Source: Armatimonadetes bacterium DC (GTDB taxonomy: Bacteria > Armatimonadota > Fimbriimonadia > Fimbriimonadales > GBS-DC). Taken from it: a stretch of DNA of 64,000 bases. This document shows positions 54,778 to 63,547 of the stretch, one piece after another. Location of the stretch: the NCBI GenBank assembly GCA_001442985.1, contig LDYB01000020.1, forward strand, positions 124,001 to 188,000, given 5' to 3'. A model generated the notes under the pieces. That model had not been told where the DNA came from. It saw only the letters and a list, made by a program, of their open reading frames with translations, and searched no databases. The position numbers and the translations under genes are program-made. The stretch's first letter is position 1; each line of letters starts with the position of its first letter.

Positions 54778-55872
54778 ATGCGGATACGGTTTAATCCAGA
54801 GATGCCGCGCTATGTGCAGGTGCGGCAGTGGGTGGAGCGGCAGATTGCGCTGGGCTACTGGCGTTCGGGCGATGTGTTGCCGCCCGAACGCGAGCTGGCG
54901 AATCAGTTGGGTGTCAGTCCCCTCACCATCAGCCGTGCGCTTCAGGCACTGGCGCGAGAAGGCGTGCTGATGCGCAAGCGCCGTGTGGGCACGGTGGTCG
55001 CCAGCGAACTGCCCCCTACGCTCCTTCAGCGCACTTTCACCCTGATGGTGCTGGGAATCCGCGCGGGCACACGGCAGACAACGGACTTTTATTATGGTGC
55101 AGTTCAGCGCAGTATTCTCAGTAAGCTTTCCGACCACGCCATCCGCACGCTGTGGCTGGACTATCAGTTTGATCAGGTGGAGCGCGAGCTGCAATCAGGC
55201 GAGGTTATCGGCATTCTTGCAATTGCTCCTGCGGCGGAGCATATTCCCCTGTTGAACGGTCTTTTTGAGCGGGGTGTGCCGATTCTGGTGGTGGGCGCCA
55301 GCGCGGAGGAGTGGGTGTTGCCTTCGGTGGATACCGACAACTATCGCGCGGCGCGAGAGGGCGTGCAACACCTGCTGGAGCTGGGGCATCGGCGCTTCGT
55401 GGGGCTGTTTGGCGCGTTGGAAACCTTCAACTCGCGCGACCGCTGGCGCGGCTTCCGCGACGCCCTGCGCGAGGCGGGCGTCCCCTCTGAGTCGGTATGG
55501 ACTTTCACCGTGCCCTACGCCGATGAGATAGGCGACGCCTTTCGTGAGGGGCTGGCGACCGTGCTACGCCTGCCCAATCGCCCCACAGCGGTGTTCGCAG
55601 GGGGATTTTACCTTGCACTCTCGGCGTTGCAGACGATTCACCAGTTGGGTTTGCGTGTGCCTCAGGATGTCTCTGTGCTGGGGTTTGACGACCCGCCCTC
55701 GGCGAGCCTCGCGATGCCGCCGCTGACCACCTTCCGCCAGCCGCTGGAACAACTGGGCGCGCTCGCTGTGCAACGCCTGCTGGAACTGGCGAAAGGACAC
55801 AAACCCACCCCTCTGCACGAATACCTGCCGCTGGAGCTGATTGTGCGCGAGTCGACGGGGAGGGCGCCCTAA
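54778..55872 (+). CDS. GntR-HTH / LacI-sensor transcriptional regulator (AraR-like)
   Basis: The 364-residue protein combines an N-terminal GntR winged helix (VERQIALGYWRSGDVLPPERELANQLGVSPLTISRAL) with a C-terminal LacI-type sensor (VPILVVGASAEEWVLPSVDTDNYRAA, VLGFDDPPSASLAMPPLTTFRQP). This architecture is that of AraR-like sugar repressors. The effector is unknown and no sugar operon is adjacent. AGGAGAACAGGCG precedes the ATG. It converges with trpE, overlapping by 4 bases. Confidence 0.92.
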   Translation: MRIRFNPEMPRYVQVRQWVERQIALGYWRSGDVLPPERELANQLGVSPLTISRALQALAREGVLMRKRRVGTVVASELPPTLLQRTFTLMVLGIRAGTRQTTDFYYGAVQRSILSKLSDHAIRTLWLDYQFDQVERELQSGEVIGILAIAPAAEHIPLLNGLFERGVPILVVGASAEEWVLPSVDTDNYRAAREGVQHLLELGHRRFVGLFGALETFNSRDRWRGFRDALREAGVPSESVWTFTVPYADEIGDAFREGLATVLRLPNRPTAVFAGGFYLALSALQTIHQLGLRVPQDVSVLGFDDPPSASLAMPPLTTFRQPLEQLGALAVQRLLELAKGHKPTPLHEYLPLELIVRESTGRAP

Positions 55873-57344
55873 TCCAACCCCCTGTGCGCTAATTCAATCG
55901 CATACAGTGCCGCGCGTGCCTTGTTGAGGCACTCCTGATATTCGCGCTCAGGCTGGGAATCCGCCACAATCCCTGCGCCCGCCTGCACATGCGCCATGCC
56001 GTCCTTGAGCAGAATCGTGCGGATGGTGATGCAGGTGTCCATGTCGCCCGTGTAGCTGAAGTAGCCGACCGCGCCCGCGTAAGCGCCGCGCTGGGTCGGT
56101 TCCAGCTCATCAATAATCTCCATCGCCCGCACCTTCGGTGCGCCCGACACCGTGCCTGCAGGAAAACACGCCCGCAACACATCAAACGCATCCACATCCT
56201 GACGCAGCTGCCCCACCACCTCCGATACGATATGCATCACATGCGAGTAGCGCTCAATCACCATCAGTTCGGGAACCTGCACTGTGCCATATTGGCAGAC
56301 GCGCCCCAGATCGTTACGCCCCAGGTCCACCAGCATAATATGCTCGGCGCGCTCTTTGGGGTCTGCGAGCAATTCTTGCTCCAGCGCCCTGTCCTCTTCG
56401 GGGGTGGCACCGCGCGGACGCGTGCCCGCAATGGGGCGCGTACGGGCACGGTTCCCCTCCACCGTCACCAGCACTTCGGGCGAAGCGCCAATCAGCGTGG
56501 TCTCGCCCATCCGCAGGAAGAACATATAGGGCGACGGGTTCACCGAGCGCAACGCCCGATAGAGATTCAGCGCAGGCGCCCGCACAGGCACGCTGAAACG
56601 CTGGGACAGCACCACCTGAATGCAATCCCCCGCATGGATGTAGTCCACTGCCCTGCGCACGGCATCTTCAAACGCCTCACGCGTGATGTTCGCCTGCGGC
56701 TCCAGCCGGAAGGTGGGGTCTTCAAAGCGCGGCGGGGGCGGCGTGGGCGCCCGCAGGCGCGAGAGTGCCCACTCGATTCGCGAGCGCGCCCGCTGAAGGG
56801 AATCCGCCCCTGTCGGCTCCACCAGCGCCACAATCCGAATCTGGTGCAACACATGGTCAAACACCAGCACCAGCTCAGGAAACATCCAGCAACAATCGTC
56901 CACCTCAAGGTCATCAGGGGGCGGCTGGGGCAAGCGTTCAAAAAAGCGCACCATATCGTATGCCATATAGCCCACCGCGCCACCCCCAAAGCGCGGCAAC
57001 CCCGCCACAGGCTGATAGGGATACCGATGCAGGAGGGCGCGCACCAGGTGCAGAGGGTCCTGGTCTTCGGGAATGGTCTGGGTTTGCCAGCCGCCGTCGC
57101 GTGTCCACAGGCGTGCCGTGCGCCCTTTCGTGCGTACAATCGTGTGGGGTTCCAGCCCAATCAGTGAGTAGCGCGCGACCTGCTCGCCCCCCGTAACGCT
57201 CTCCAGAAGGAATGCGTACTCCGAGTCGCCCGCGACTTTGTAAAACGCCGAGACAGGGGTCTCCCAGTCCGCCAGAACCGTATGCACCACAGGTTGAATT
57301 GCGCCGACGCTGGCGCCAGAATAGGGCAGCTCCGACTTCTCCAT
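55869..57344 (-). CDS. trpE: Anthranilate synthase component I
   Basis: The 491-residue enzyme makes anthranilate from chorismate for tryptophan synthesis. The chorismate-binding core has SPEVLVTVEGNRARTRPIAGTRPRG, IMLVDLGRNDLGRV and FPAGTVSGAPKVRAMEIIDELEP. The N-terminal domain carries LLESVTGGEQVARYSLIG, the Trp feedback-site region. The start at 57344 (MEKSELP) is 10 bases from a TATAAC box; the longer frame upstream is rejected. No trpG is adjacent, so the glutaminase subunit must be elsewhere. Confidence 0.94.
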   Translation of the reverse strand: MEKSELPYSGASVGAIQPVVHTVLADWETPVSAFYKVAGDSEYAFLLESVTGGEQVARYSLIGLEPHTIVRTKGRTARLWTRDGGWQTQTIPEDQDPLHLVRALLHRYPYQPVAGLPRFGGGAVGYMAYDMVRFFERLPQPPPDDLEVDDCCWMFPELVLVFDHVLHQIRIVALVEPTGADSLQRARSRIEWALSRLRAPTPPPPRFEDPTFRLEPQANITREAFEDAVRRAVDYIHAGDCIQVVLSQRFSVPVRAPALNLYRALRSVNPSPYMFFLRMGETTLIGASPEVLVTVEGNRARTRPIAGTRPRGATPEEDRALEQELLADPKERAEHIMLVDLGRNDLGRVCQYGTVQVPELMVIERYSHVMHIVSEVVGQLRQDVDAFDVLRACFPAGTVSGAPKVRAMEIIDELEPTQRGAYAGAVGYFSYTGDMDTCITIRTILLKDGMAHVQAGAGIVADSQPEREYQECLNKARAALYAIELAHRGLD

Positions 57345-57354
57345 ACGCGCTAAA

Positions 57355-57382
57355 GTTATACCCCAACCTGCTGGGGTACAAT
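57355..57382. promoter_or_regulatory. Back-to-back promoters of trpE (minus) and xerC-like gene (plus)
   Basis: GTTATACCCC and GGGGTACAAT mirror each other around 8 bases. The plus-strand box TACAAT ends 7 bases before the recombinase ATG. The minus-strand box TATAAC ends 10 bases before the trpE ATG. Both transcripts should be leaderless or nearly so. Confidence 0.55.
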
Positions 57383-57389
57383 CAGGGCG

Positions 57390-58292
57390 ATGAGTCTGGA
57401 TATGGCGGTGGAGCGGTTTCTGACGCATCTGGGCACGGTGCGTTCGCCTCATACGGTCAAAGCCTACGGCACGGATCTGGCGCAGTTTGTGGAGTACGCG
57501 CTCAGCACAGGAATCGATTCGGTCGCAACGGTTAGCCCGCGACTGGTTCGGGCGTGGCTCGATTCGCACCGCGCGGCGTCGCGCACCACCCGTGCCCGGA
57601 AACTGTATGCGTTGCGCTCATTCTTCAAGTTTTGTCGCGCGATGGGCTGGCGCACCGACGACCCCTGCGCCGAGATTGCCATCCCCACGGAGCGGCGTAC
57701 ACTACCCAAAATGCTCACCGAGCGTCAGACGGAAGCGCTGCTGAACCAGCCTGCGGAACGCCCGCTGGATCCTTTAGCGATTCGCGACCGCGCTCTGCTG
57801 GAACTGATGTACGCCACGGGCTTGCGTGTGAGCGAAGTCGCCAGCCTCGATGTGAACGCGATAGACTTCGAACAGCAGGCGATTCGGGTGCGTGGCAAGG
57901 GCGGGCGGGAGCGAGTCGTGTTGTTCGGGCAGGCGTGCCACGAGGCGCTCGGCGACTACCTGCGCGAGGCACGCCCGAAACTGCTTAATCTGCATAAGCC
58001 CACACGCGCGCTCTTTCTGAACGCCGACGGCGGACGGCTCTCCACACGGAGCATTCACCGCATCATCAAACGCTACGGACGCCAGATTGGCGAGAACATC
58101 AGCCCGCACACCCTGCGCCACACCTTCGCCACTCATATGCTGGACCACGGCGCTGACCTGCGCACCGTGCAGGAACTGCTGGGACACCGCAAACTCAGCA
58201 CCACGCAGATTTACACCCATCTCACTTTAGACCGCCTGCGCCGCACCGTTAATCGCGCCCTGCCCCGCCTCACCGACCCCGATGAAGAGTAG
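57390..58292 (+). CDS. xerC: Tyrosine recombinase, XerC/XerD-like
   Basis: The 300-residue protein has the N-terminal SAM-like DNA-binding domain and all catalytic residues: Arg146 (GLRVSEV), Lys171 (GKGGRER), His241-Arg244 (HTLRHTF), His267 (GHRKLS) and nucleophile Tyr276 (QIYTHL). Size and sequence fit the chromosome-dimer-resolving Xer proteins rather than phage integrases. Whether it is XerC or XerD cannot be settled without the partner. No att site is evident nearby. Confidence 0.9.
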   Translation: MSLDMAVERFLTHLGTVRSPHTVKAYGTDLAQFVEYALSTGIDSVATVSPRLVRAWLDSHRAASRTTRARKLYALRSFFKFCRAMGWRTDDPCAEIAIPTERRTLPKMLTERQTEALLNQPAERPLDPLAIRDRALLELMYATGLRVSEVASLDVNAIDFEQQAIRVRGKGGRERVVLFGQACHEALGDYLREARPKLLNLHKPTRALFLNADGGRLSTRSIHRIIKRYGRQIGENISPHTLRHTFATHMLDHGADLRTVQELLGHRKLSTTQIYTHLTLDRLRRTVNRALPRLTDPDEE

Positions 58293-58300
58293 CCGTCGGG

Positions 58301-58306
58301 TATAAT
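58301..58306 (+). promoter_or_regulatory. -10 box of tpx
   Basis: TATAAT preceded by GGG, 30 bases before the ATG at 58337; GAGAGAGGAGG lies between. Confidence 0.5.
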
Positions 58307-58336
58307 CCGCTCTCAGAGAGGAGGTTGAAACACGCT

Positions 58337-58849
58337 ATGGAACGACCGAACGCAGTAACATTTCTGGGAAATCCGCTCACGCTCGTGGGGAAAGAACTCA
58401 AGCCGGGCGATCCAGCTCCCGACGCCACGCTCGTCAAGCAAGACCTGTCCACCGTGAACCTCCGCGACTATTTCGGCAAAGTTTTGCTGATTAGCGTCGT
58501 GCCGTCGCTCGATACGGGGGTCTGCAGCGCCCAGACCAAACGCTTCAACGAAGAGGCAAGCCAGCTGCCCGATGCCGTGCAGGTGTTGACGGTCAGCATG
58601 GATTTGCCCTTCGCCCAGAAGCGATTCTGCGGCGCGGAAAACATCGACAAGATAGAAGTGCTTTCCGACCATCGTGAGGCGTCGTTCGGGCAAGCCTATG
58701 GCACGCTGGTCAAGGAACTGCGCATCGAGTCGCGCGCCGTGTTCGTGATTGACCCGCAGGGCATCGTGCGCTATGTGGAGTATGTGCCCGAAATCACGAA
58801 TCATCCCAACTACGACGCCGCGCTTCAGGCAGTGCGCGCGTTGCTCTAA
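58337..58849 (+). CDS. tpx: Thiol peroxidase (atypical 2-Cys peroxiredoxin)
   Basis: The 170-residue peroxidase reduces hydrogen and alkyl peroxides with thioredoxin. The peroxidatic Cys63 is in SLDTGVCSAQT and the resolving Cys98 in QKRFCGAEN, the spacing typical of Tpx. The start at 58337 (MERPNAVTF) is preferred over the TTG 12 bases upstream, as GGAGG lies upstream. Confidence 0.95.
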   Translation: MERPNAVTFLGNPLTLVGKELKPGDPAPDATLVKQDLSTVNLRDYFGKVLLISVVPSLDTGVCSAQTKRFNEEASQLPDAVQVLTVSMDLPFAQKRFCGAENIDKIEVLSDHREASFGQAYGTLVKELRIESRAVFVIDPQGIVRYVEYVPEITNHPNYDAALQAVRALL

Positions 58850-58862
58850 CTGAGGCACCACC

Positions 58863-60467
58863 ATGCACTGGCTTCCACTTCCCCGGGAACTGACTGTCTC
58901 GGAAGAGCGTCTTCCGTTCGCAGGCTGTCATGCGATTAAGCACCCTGCAGGCTGGGAGGGGGCGGTGCGCCCGCTCAGCGCGTTGGGCGAGGCGTTTGGC
59001 GGCTGGACCGCCTTTTTTGAGCATGACGCCTCGCTTGCGCCCGAAGCCTACCGTTTGCAGATAGAAAACGGGCGCATTCGGGTGCAGGCAGGTTCGCCAC
59101 GCGCCGCATTCTACGCCTGCCACACCCTCCTGCAGGCGTGGGACGGCAAGTCGCTGCCGATTCTGAGCGTCGCCGACGCGCCTACCCTCGCATGGCGGGG
59201 CGTGGTGGAAGGTTTCTATGGCGTGCCATGGAAACACGCGGCGCGGCTAAGAATGCTTGACTTTATGGGCGCGCACAAAATGAACATCTACCTCTACGCG
59301 CCCAAAGATGACCCCTATCACCGCGACCGCTGGCGCGACCCCTATCCGCCTGAAGAGGCTGAACGGCTTCACGAGCTGGTGCAACGCGCTCAACAGAACT
59401 TCATCGAATTCGTCTTCTGTATCAGCCCCGGGCTGTCGATGGTCTACTCCGACCCGGAAGAGTTCCAGCGCCTTGTGGCGAAAATCGAGGCGGTTCAGGC
59501 GATGGGCGTGCGCGCCTTCGGCTTGCTGGTGGACGACATCCCTGAAGAGCTGCAACACGAGGCGGACAGGGCGGTCTATAGCTCGCTGGCGCATGCGCAT
59601 GCCGACCTTGCGAACCGTCTTCACCACTGGCTGAAGGAGCGCGACAGCACCAGCTGGCTGATTGTGTGTCCCACCTTCTATCACAATCGGGGCGAGCCGC
59701 CGTATGTGAAGGAACTCGGCGAGCGCACCGAGCGCGGTATCTCCATTATGTGGACAGGTCCGAAGGTGGTCTCCCGCGAAATCACGCACGAAGACGCCGA
59801 GCTGTTTACGCTGGCAATCCGGCGCAAGCCCTTTGTGTGGGACAACTACCCTGTGAACGACTACGAGCCGAGCCGCCTGCTGATGGGTCCCATCACGGGG
59901 CGCGATGTGGAGACACTGGTGCGATTGGAAGCGCTGGTATCTAACCCCATGAATCAGGCAGAAGCCTCCAAAATTGCGCTGGGCACTTACGCCGACCTGC
60001 TCTGGAATGCCGAGGCGTATGACCCCCAGCGTAGTTGGGACGCCGCGATTGTGCATCTGGTCGGCGAGGAAGCGTTGCCCGCGATGCGCGAGTTCTGCCA
60101 GCAGAACCTCTGGAGCCGCCACTGGAAAGAGGCGCCCCCCGAAATCGCCAGCGCAATTGAAGAGTGGCAAAAGAGCGGCGACACAGAGCCCCTGCGCTCT
60201 GCGCTCACCAGACTGGCAACGCTTCCGCGACGCCTGCGCCAGCATATCACCCAGACGGAACTGCTGGAGGAGCTGGAACCCTGGCTCTGGCGGATGGAGC
60301 AAATCAGCAAACTGGGGCTGGAGCTGTTAGATCAGCTGGAAGAAGAGGCTCTGCGCCCCGCGCGCATCCTGACCGAACTGGAAGCCATCCGCAACGCCAG
60401 CGAAGCCATCGTCTGCGACGGCTGGATTGAACGCTGGATTCGGGAAACCCTGGAAGAGTTCGCCTGA
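58863..60467 (+). CDS. GH84-family beta-N-acetylglucosaminidase (hyaluronidase/OGA-like)
   Basis: The 534-residue protein has an N-terminal GH20/84-type beta domain (YRLQIENGRIRVQAGSPRAAFYA). The GH84 barrel begins RGVVEGFYGVPWKH and contains the catalytic Asp pair D224-D225 in GLLVDDIPEEL. MSIMWTGPKV-like ISIMWTGPKVVSREI and VWDNYPVND are also family motifs. It cleaves terminal N-acetylglucosamine by substrate assistance. No signal peptide is seen, so it may act on imported sugars. It begins 13 bases after tpx. Confidence 0.92.
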   Translation: MHWLPLPRELTVSEERLPFAGCHAIKHPAGWEGAVRPLSALGEAFGGWTAFFEHDASLAPEAYRLQIENGRIRVQAGSPRAAFYACHTLLQAWDGKSLPILSVADAPTLAWRGVVEGFYGVPWKHAARLRMLDFMGAHKMNIYLYAPKDDPYHRDRWRDPYPPEEAERLHELVQRAQQNFIEFVFCISPGLSMVYSDPEEFQRLVAKIEAVQAMGVRAFGLLVDDIPEELQHEADRAVYSSLAHAHADLANRLHHWLKERDSTSWLIVCPTFYHNRGEPPYVKELGERTERGISIMWTGPKVVSREITHEDAELFTLAIRRKPFVWDNYPVNDYEPSRLLMGPITGRDVETLVRLEALVSNPMNQAEASKIALGTYADLLWNAEAYDPQRSWDAAIVHLVGEEALPAMREFCQQNLWSRHWKEAPPEIASAIEEWQKSGDTEPLRSALTRLATLPRRLRQHITQTELLEELEPWLWRMEQISKLGLELLDQLEEEALRPARILTELEAIRNASEAIVCDGWIERWIRETLEEFA

Positions 60468-60497
60468 AACCCCTTGAATTCAGGCAACGGCGCATGG

Positions 60498-60503
60498 TAT
60501 AAT
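60498..60503 (+). promoter_or_regulatory. -10 box of the tRNA-Glu/tRNA-Val pair
   Basis: TATAAT preceded by GG, 13 bases before tRNA-Glu. Confidence 0.5.
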
Positions 60504-60516
60504 CATGACGCCTCGT

Positions 60517-60593
60517 GGGGCCATGGTCTAGGGGACTAGGACGCCTGGTTTTCAGCCAGGAGGACGGGGGTTCGAATCCCCCTGGCCCTACCA
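60517..60593 (+). tRNA. tRNA-Glu (anticodon UUC)
   Basis: The anticodon stem CCTGG/CCAGG holds the loop TTTTCAG, giving TTC. The T arm has GGGGGTTCGAATCCCCC. CCA is encoded. The first acceptor pair appears to be G-U, which is unusual. Confidence 0.93.
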
Positions 60594-60598
60594 GAATC

Positions 60599-60673
60599 GC
60601 GCGGTTAGCTCAGTGGTAGAGCACTTCCTTGACGTGGAAGGGGTCGGAGGTTCAAGTCCTCCACCGCGCACCA
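60599..60673 (+). tRNA. tRNA-Val (anticodon GAC)
   Basis: The acceptor arms GCGCGGT/ACCGCGC pair fully. The anticodon stem CTTCC/GGAAG encloses TTGACGT, giving GAC. CCA is encoded. It follows tRNA-Glu by 5 bases, so the two are co-transcribed. Confidence 0.95.
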
Positions 60674-60683
60674 TTTTTTATTT

Positions 60684-60709
60684 AAGGGGGCAGGTTGCCC
60701 CGCCCCCTT
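60684..60709. terminator. Hairpin terminator between tRNA-Val and CHRD gene
   Basis: AAGGGGGC and GCCCCCTT pair around a 10-base loop, followed by a T; it lies between convergent units and could serve both. Confidence 0.55.
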
Positions 60710-60721
60710 TGTGTCAGCGCT

Positions 60722-61225
60722 TCATTTCCTGCGACGCCACAGTAACCCCGCAACACCTGCACCCAGAAACACCAGCGAAGCAGGTTCCGGTATAGGGTTC
60801 AGCTGCCCACGGATTTCGCCTCCGGAGAGGACCTGCGTGTGCAGGTTCACATACCATAGCCCCGCCAGAAAGTCCGCCTCCTGAGCAGAGGTCAAGGTGA
60901 AGGTGTCATCCGAGGTCCAGACTCGTGGGTCAGAGCTGGTGTTGTTGAGGAAAAACACAACCGGACCGTTCACTCCGACAGCGCCGCGATGGATATGCCC
61001 AAAAAGGAGATTGCTCTGAAACCCTGAGGCGTTAACCATGATTCGCAGGGTTCGAGTCGCCTGGTCGTAGGTTCCCATCGCTATGCCCGTTGCGGGGCTG
61101 CTGTTCGGTGGCACTTCCTGGGAACCACTGAGCGGGTCGTGAAAATGCCACATCTGCGCACCTGCAGACAAGACACTGAGCGCGCACGCCAGCATGACGC
61201 CTGTAAAGAGCCTCTTGTTGAACAT
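60722..61225 (-). CDS. CHRD-domain protein with PEP-CTERM sorting signal
   Basis: The 167-residue protein has a signal peptide (TGVMLACALSVLSAGAQ) and a CHRD domain (LSGSQEVPPNSSPATGIAMG, FGHIHRGAVGVNGPVVFFL, YVNLHTQVLSGGEIRGQL). It ends in a PEP-CTERM tail, PEPASLVFLGAGVAGLLW followed by basic residues, recognised by an exosortase. GGGAGGAG precedes the ATG. The exosortase gene is not in this window. Confidence 0.92.
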   Translation of the reverse strand: MFNKRLFTGVMLACALSVLSAGAQMWHFHDPLSGSQEVPPNSSPATGIAMGTYDQATRTLRIMVNASGFQSNLLFGHIHRGAVGVNGPVVFFLNNTSSDPRVWTSDDTFTLTSAQEADFLAGLWYVNLHTQVLSGGEIRGQLNPIPEPASLVFLGAGVAGLLWRRRK

Positions 61226-61340
61226 TGTAACTCCTCCCTTCTAAGATTGGTGATTTTTTAACGAACATCTCCATCTCAGGTTCCCTCAAAAGCGACTCAG
61301 GAAAGTGAACAAATGATGAACCAACGCAGACTTCTTCCCA

Positions 61341-61637
61341 CGGCAGCTAAAGCCGCTCTGTTGCAAGGATAGGGGCGTGAGCGTTCCGAGACCCCCTCCT
61401 TCAGGTCTTAGGGAGAGGCTTTTTGACAGGCGTGCCGTCTTGGAACTTGTGCCCTGACGGCTAAAGCCGTTCCTATAAGACGAAGCCGACCTGCGTCGGC
61501 TAAAACAGCCAGCGGAGGCTGGCTTTGTTTATCAGGAACGGCTTTAGCCGTCGCTCTTTCGGGGGCATCGTGGGTTCCAGAAGGTATCTTTGCAACAGAG
61601 CAGCTAAAGCCGTTCCTATAAGACGAAGCCGACCTGA
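61341..61637. repeat. MITE-like nested palindrome, copy g (composite)
   Basis: One full core (61456-61552) has arms GACGGCTAAAGCCGTTCCTA / AGGAACGGCTTTAGCCGTC and hairpins AGCCGACCTGCGTCGGCT and AGCCAGCGGAGGCTGGCT, in the same orientation as copy b. Partial copies lie on both sides: 61341-61369, and 61601-61637, which stops 14 bases before the uvrC -10 box. It fills most of the 439-base gap 61226-61664; no gene is seen there. Confidence 0.78.
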
Positions 61638-61650
61638 AAGTCTCGCGGGG

Positions 61651-61656
61651 TACAAT
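61651..61656 (+). promoter_or_regulatory. -10 box of uvrC, near-leaderless
   Basis: TACAAT preceded by GGGG ends 8 bases before the ATG at 61665, and no ribosome site lies between. Confidence 0.5.
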
Positions 61657-61664
61657 AAAAACTG

Positions 61665-63488
61665 ATGTCCGCAGACCTGCAGGCGAAACTCAAAACCCTT
61701 CCGAAGCAGCCGGGGTGCTACATTTTCAAAGATGCGCAGGGCGCCGTGCTGTATGTGGGCAAGGCGGTCAACCTGCGCCAGCGGGTGCGTTCCTATTTCC
61801 AGAAGTCGGCACAGCAAACCCCCAAAATCGCCCGCATGGTGCGCCGAATCGCCGATCTGGAGTGGATTGTTACCGACAGCGAGCTGGAAGCCCTGATTCT
61901 GGAATGCAATCTCATCAAACAGCACCGCCCGCCTTACAATGTGCTGATGCGGGACGACAAGTCCTACCCCTATCTTTGTCTCACGCTGGGCGAGAAGTTC
62001 CCGCGCCTGCTGGTCACGCGGCGCGTGCGCAAAGATGGCAGCCGCTACTTCGGTCCGTTCGCGAACTCCGGCGCGGTCTGGAGTACCCATCAGTTGCTTC
62101 ATCGCACCTTTCCGCTGATTCCCTGCGGCAAAGTCTGGTCAGGGGAACCCGTTCAGCGCCCGTGTCTCTACTATCACATGGGGCGGTGTCTGGCGCCGTG
62201 TGCAGGATTGGCAGACCCTGAAGAGTACCGCAAAATTGTGCAAAATGTGGTGCTGTTTCTGGAGGGCAAAGGCGACGACTTAATCAAGCAACTGGAAGCC
62301 CAGATGGAACAGGCGGCAGAAGCGCTGGAGTTTGAGCGCGCCGCCAAAATTCGGGACCAGATTCGCGCCCTGCAGGAAGTGCTGCAAAAGCAGAAGGTTG
62401 TGCATCCCGATGGGATTAACGAAGATGTGATTGCGCTGGTCAAGGACGAGCGGGGCGCGTGCGTGCAGATGTTTTTCATTCGCGGCGGCAAGCTGCTGGG
62501 GCAACGCCACTTTTTCCTGAGCGAGGGCGCGGAAGACCAGCCGGGCGCCCTGATGCAGGAGTTCCTCAAACAATACTATCAGGACGCGCCTGAAGTGCCT
62601 GAGCGGATTCTGTTGCCCTATGAGGTGGAAGAGGCGCGGATTATCGCCCAGTGGCTCAAACAGCGTCGGGGCAGTGCGGTGGAAATTCGCGTGCCGCATC
62701 GGGGCGAGGATGCCCGCCTGCTGGAGATGGCAGCCCAGAACGCGGAGCTGGCGCTCCAGAGCCTGCGCCAGGAGCTGGAGCAGAAAGCCGAGTGGCTCGA
62801 ATCGGCATTGCTGGAACTGCAGGAAACGCTCCGCCTGCCCACGCTCCCGAACCGAATTGAGGCTTACGACATCTCCAACATTCAGGGGATTGCCCCCGTG
62901 GGCAGTATGGTGGTGTTTGAAGGCGGGCAACCCAAAAAGTCGGACTATCGGCGGTTTCGCATTCGCTGGCATCCCGAATCGCCCGATGACTTCGCGATGA
63001 TGCGCGAGGTGCTGACCCGCCGCCTTCGCGAGGCGCTGGAAGGCGACGAAAAATGGCGCGTACTGCCCGACTTGATTCTGATTGACGGCGGTCGCGGTCA
63101 ACTGAACGCCGCGCTGGAAGCGATTCGGGCGCTCGGCTTTCAGATTCCTGCCGTGGGGCTGGCGAAACGGCACGAGCTGGTCATTCTGCCCGATGAGCCA
63201 GACCCCATAGAGCTGCCCCGCCATTCGCGGGCGTTGCACCTGCTCCAGCGGATTCGTGACGAGGCGCACCGCTTCGCCCTCACCTACCACCGCAAACTGC
63301 GCGAGGAGCGCGCGCACCGCTCCCCGCTGGACGAAATCCCAGGGATTGGACCGCGCCGCAAGAAAATGCTGCTGCGCCTGTTCGGCTCCATCGAGCGCAT
63401 CCGTCAGGCGAGCGTGGAGGAACTGGCTTCCGTGCCCACCATGACCCGCCGCCTCGCCGAGCAGGTGCTGGAATATCTGCGCGAATAG
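61665..63488 (+). CDS. uvrC: UvrABC excinuclease subunit C
   Basis: The 607-residue nuclease makes both incisions in nucleotide excision repair. It has the GIY-YIG domain (GCYIFKDAQGAVLYVGKAVNLRQRVRSYF region, residues 14-45) and a Cys-rich stretch (RPCLYYHMGRCLAPC). A UVR motif that binds UvrB follows (AEALEFERAAKIRDQIRAL), then the RNase H-like second nuclease domain (EAYDISNIQG, DLILIDGGRGQL) and a C-terminal HhH pair (EIPGIGPRRKKML). A photolyase is encoded elsewhere in the window. Confidence 0.96.
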   Translation: MSADLQAKLKTLPKQPGCYIFKDAQGAVLYVGKAVNLRQRVRSYFQKSAQQTPKIARMVRRIADLEWIVTDSELEALILECNLIKQHRPPYNVLMRDDKSYPYLCLTLGEKFPRLLVTRRVRKDGSRYFGPFANSGAVWSTHQLLHRTFPLIPCGKVWSGEPVQRPCLYYHMGRCLAPCAGLADPEEYRKIVQNVVLFLEGKGDDLIKQLEAQMEQAAEALEFERAAKIRDQIRALQEVLQKQKVVHPDGINEDVIALVKDERGACVQMFFIRGGKLLGQRHFFLSEGAEDQPGALMQEFLKQYYQDAPEVPERILLPYEVEEARIIAQWLKQRRGSAVEIRVPHRGEDARLLEMAAQNAELALQSLRQELEQKAEWLESALLELQETLRLPTLPNRIEAYDISNIQGIAPVGSMVVFEGGQPKKSDYRRFRIRWHPESPDDFAMMREVLTRRLREALEGDEKWRVLPDLILIDGGRGQLNAALEAIRALGFQIPAVGLAKRHELVILPDEPDPIELPRHSRALHLLQRIRDEAHRFALTYHRKLREERAHRSPLDEIPGIGPRRKKMLLRLFGSIERIRQASVEELASVPTMTRRLAEQVLEYLRE

Positions 63489-63547
63489 CGCGATGACCCT
63501 GTGAAAAGGCGACCCCGCTGTGGAATAACCCCCACGAGGTGGAGCCT

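Noticed and set aside
57390-58292. Phage or island integrase
   Set aside because: The protein matches Xer size and motifs, neighbours are core metabolic genes, and no tRNA-derived att repeats were found near it.
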